A DNA stretch of 42,634 nt from Bacillota bacterium (lineage in GTDB: Bacteria > Bacillota > Clostridia > Saccharofermentanales > Fastidiosipilaceae): positions 1 to 42,634 of the forward strand of contig JAEWGG010000029.1 in NCBI GenBank assembly GCA_023388435.1, in the 5' to 3' direction. Within the stretch, counting starts at the first letter, position 1, and each line of letters begins with the position of its first letter. Positions 42,507-42,634 of this stretch are shown in pieces. The position numbers and the translations under genes are program-made. The notes below the pieces were generated by a model. It worked only from the letters and a program-made list of their open reading frames with translations. It had not been told where the DNA came from and searched no databases.

Positions 42507-42634
42507 CAGCTAGAAACCATATAGAAAACTCGAAACAAAATACTTCTGAAAGCATAGAAGCTCTTCTTAATCACCCTTGCTTTGTTATATCTCCTTTCTA
42601 TAAAAGGTATGATTATGACAGTCGAGTGAGCGAG
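42503..42634 (+). CDS. Putative immunity protein, partial (continues beyond the right edge)
   Basis: ATG 42503 overlaps the toxin stop (ATGA), giving 44 codons open to the window end. The N-terminus, MTARNHIENSKQNTSESIEA, is polar without a signal peptide, so the protein should stay in the cytosol, as immunity proteins to nuclease toxins do. The assignment rests on position and coupling only. Confidence 0.55.
   Translation, partial: MTARNHIENSKQNTSESIEALLNHPCFVISPFYKRYDYDSRVSE

Noticed and set aside
22660..42634. CRISPR array or cas genes
   Set aside because: No regularly spaced short repeats and no Cas-like protein were seen; the repeats present are pairs of long direct repeats or palindromes.
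22660..42634. Complete integrated prophage with integrase and att sites
   Set aside because: No integrase or terminase gene and no intact phage gene was found; only fragments remain, and the direct repeats bracket single cassettes. The lone tRNA-Gln at 7806 is not next to the island.

Overview
The window looks like chromosome from a Gram-positive anaerobe of the Clostridia (Firmicutes). The evidence is a complete six-gene Rnf ferredoxin:NAD+ oxidoreductase operon, a veg homolog, a thioester-domain surface protein, a Sec-lipoprotein, strong Shine-Dalgarno sequences and canonical intrinsic terminators. No species is assigned. Base composition splits the window in two. Positions 1 to about 22,650 are GC-rich core genome. 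From about 22,660 to the end the sequence is clearly more AT-rich and has the composition and gene content of an acquired accessory island.

Core part. On the minus strand at the left edge lie a partial thioester-domain adhesin, a lysine/threonine/proline-rich lipoprotein, a gene fragment, rho, an ABC exporter and a Wzx-type flippase. A tRNA-Gln and a ZIP metal transporter are on the plus strand. The HU gene follows on the minus strand. A tightly packed minus-strand operon then runs veg-ispE-ruvC-ruvA-ruvB-queH and ends with a PIN/NYN-like gene. After a divergent promoter region the plus strand carries a Gx-transporter/HepI-like membrane protein, rnfCDGEAB with its own terminator, and a MATE exporter.

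Accessory island (22.7-42.6 kb). This is a patchwork of defence genes embedded in prophage debris. Defence genes are an OLD-family ATPase/TOPRIM nuclease, an Abi_2 (AbiD/F) HEPN-type protein, a Type III restriction-modification pair (mod-res), a GIY-YIG/DUF4357 protein, an AbiE toxin-antitoxin pair whose toxin has lost its 5' end, and an autoinhibited Fic protein. Debris includes two copies of the start of an HK97-type portal gene, a family-A DNA polymerase fragment, a sigma-like phage regulator fragment and truncated phd-doc. Direct repeats bracket the OLD+Abi cassette and the GIY-YIG gene. Near-identical palindromes bracket abiE, and one of them overlays the abiEi promoter. Two homologous, damaged XRE regulator units lie at 23.2-23.5 kb and 41.3-41.7 kb, 18 kb apart.

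The right edge carries what may be the least described system: a Sec-secreted protein with a polymorphic-toxin-like C-terminus whose stop codon overlaps (ATGA) the start of a small downstream gene, probably its immunity protein, cut by the window end. A phase- or frame-broken XRE gene with an 8-G tract lies just upstream.
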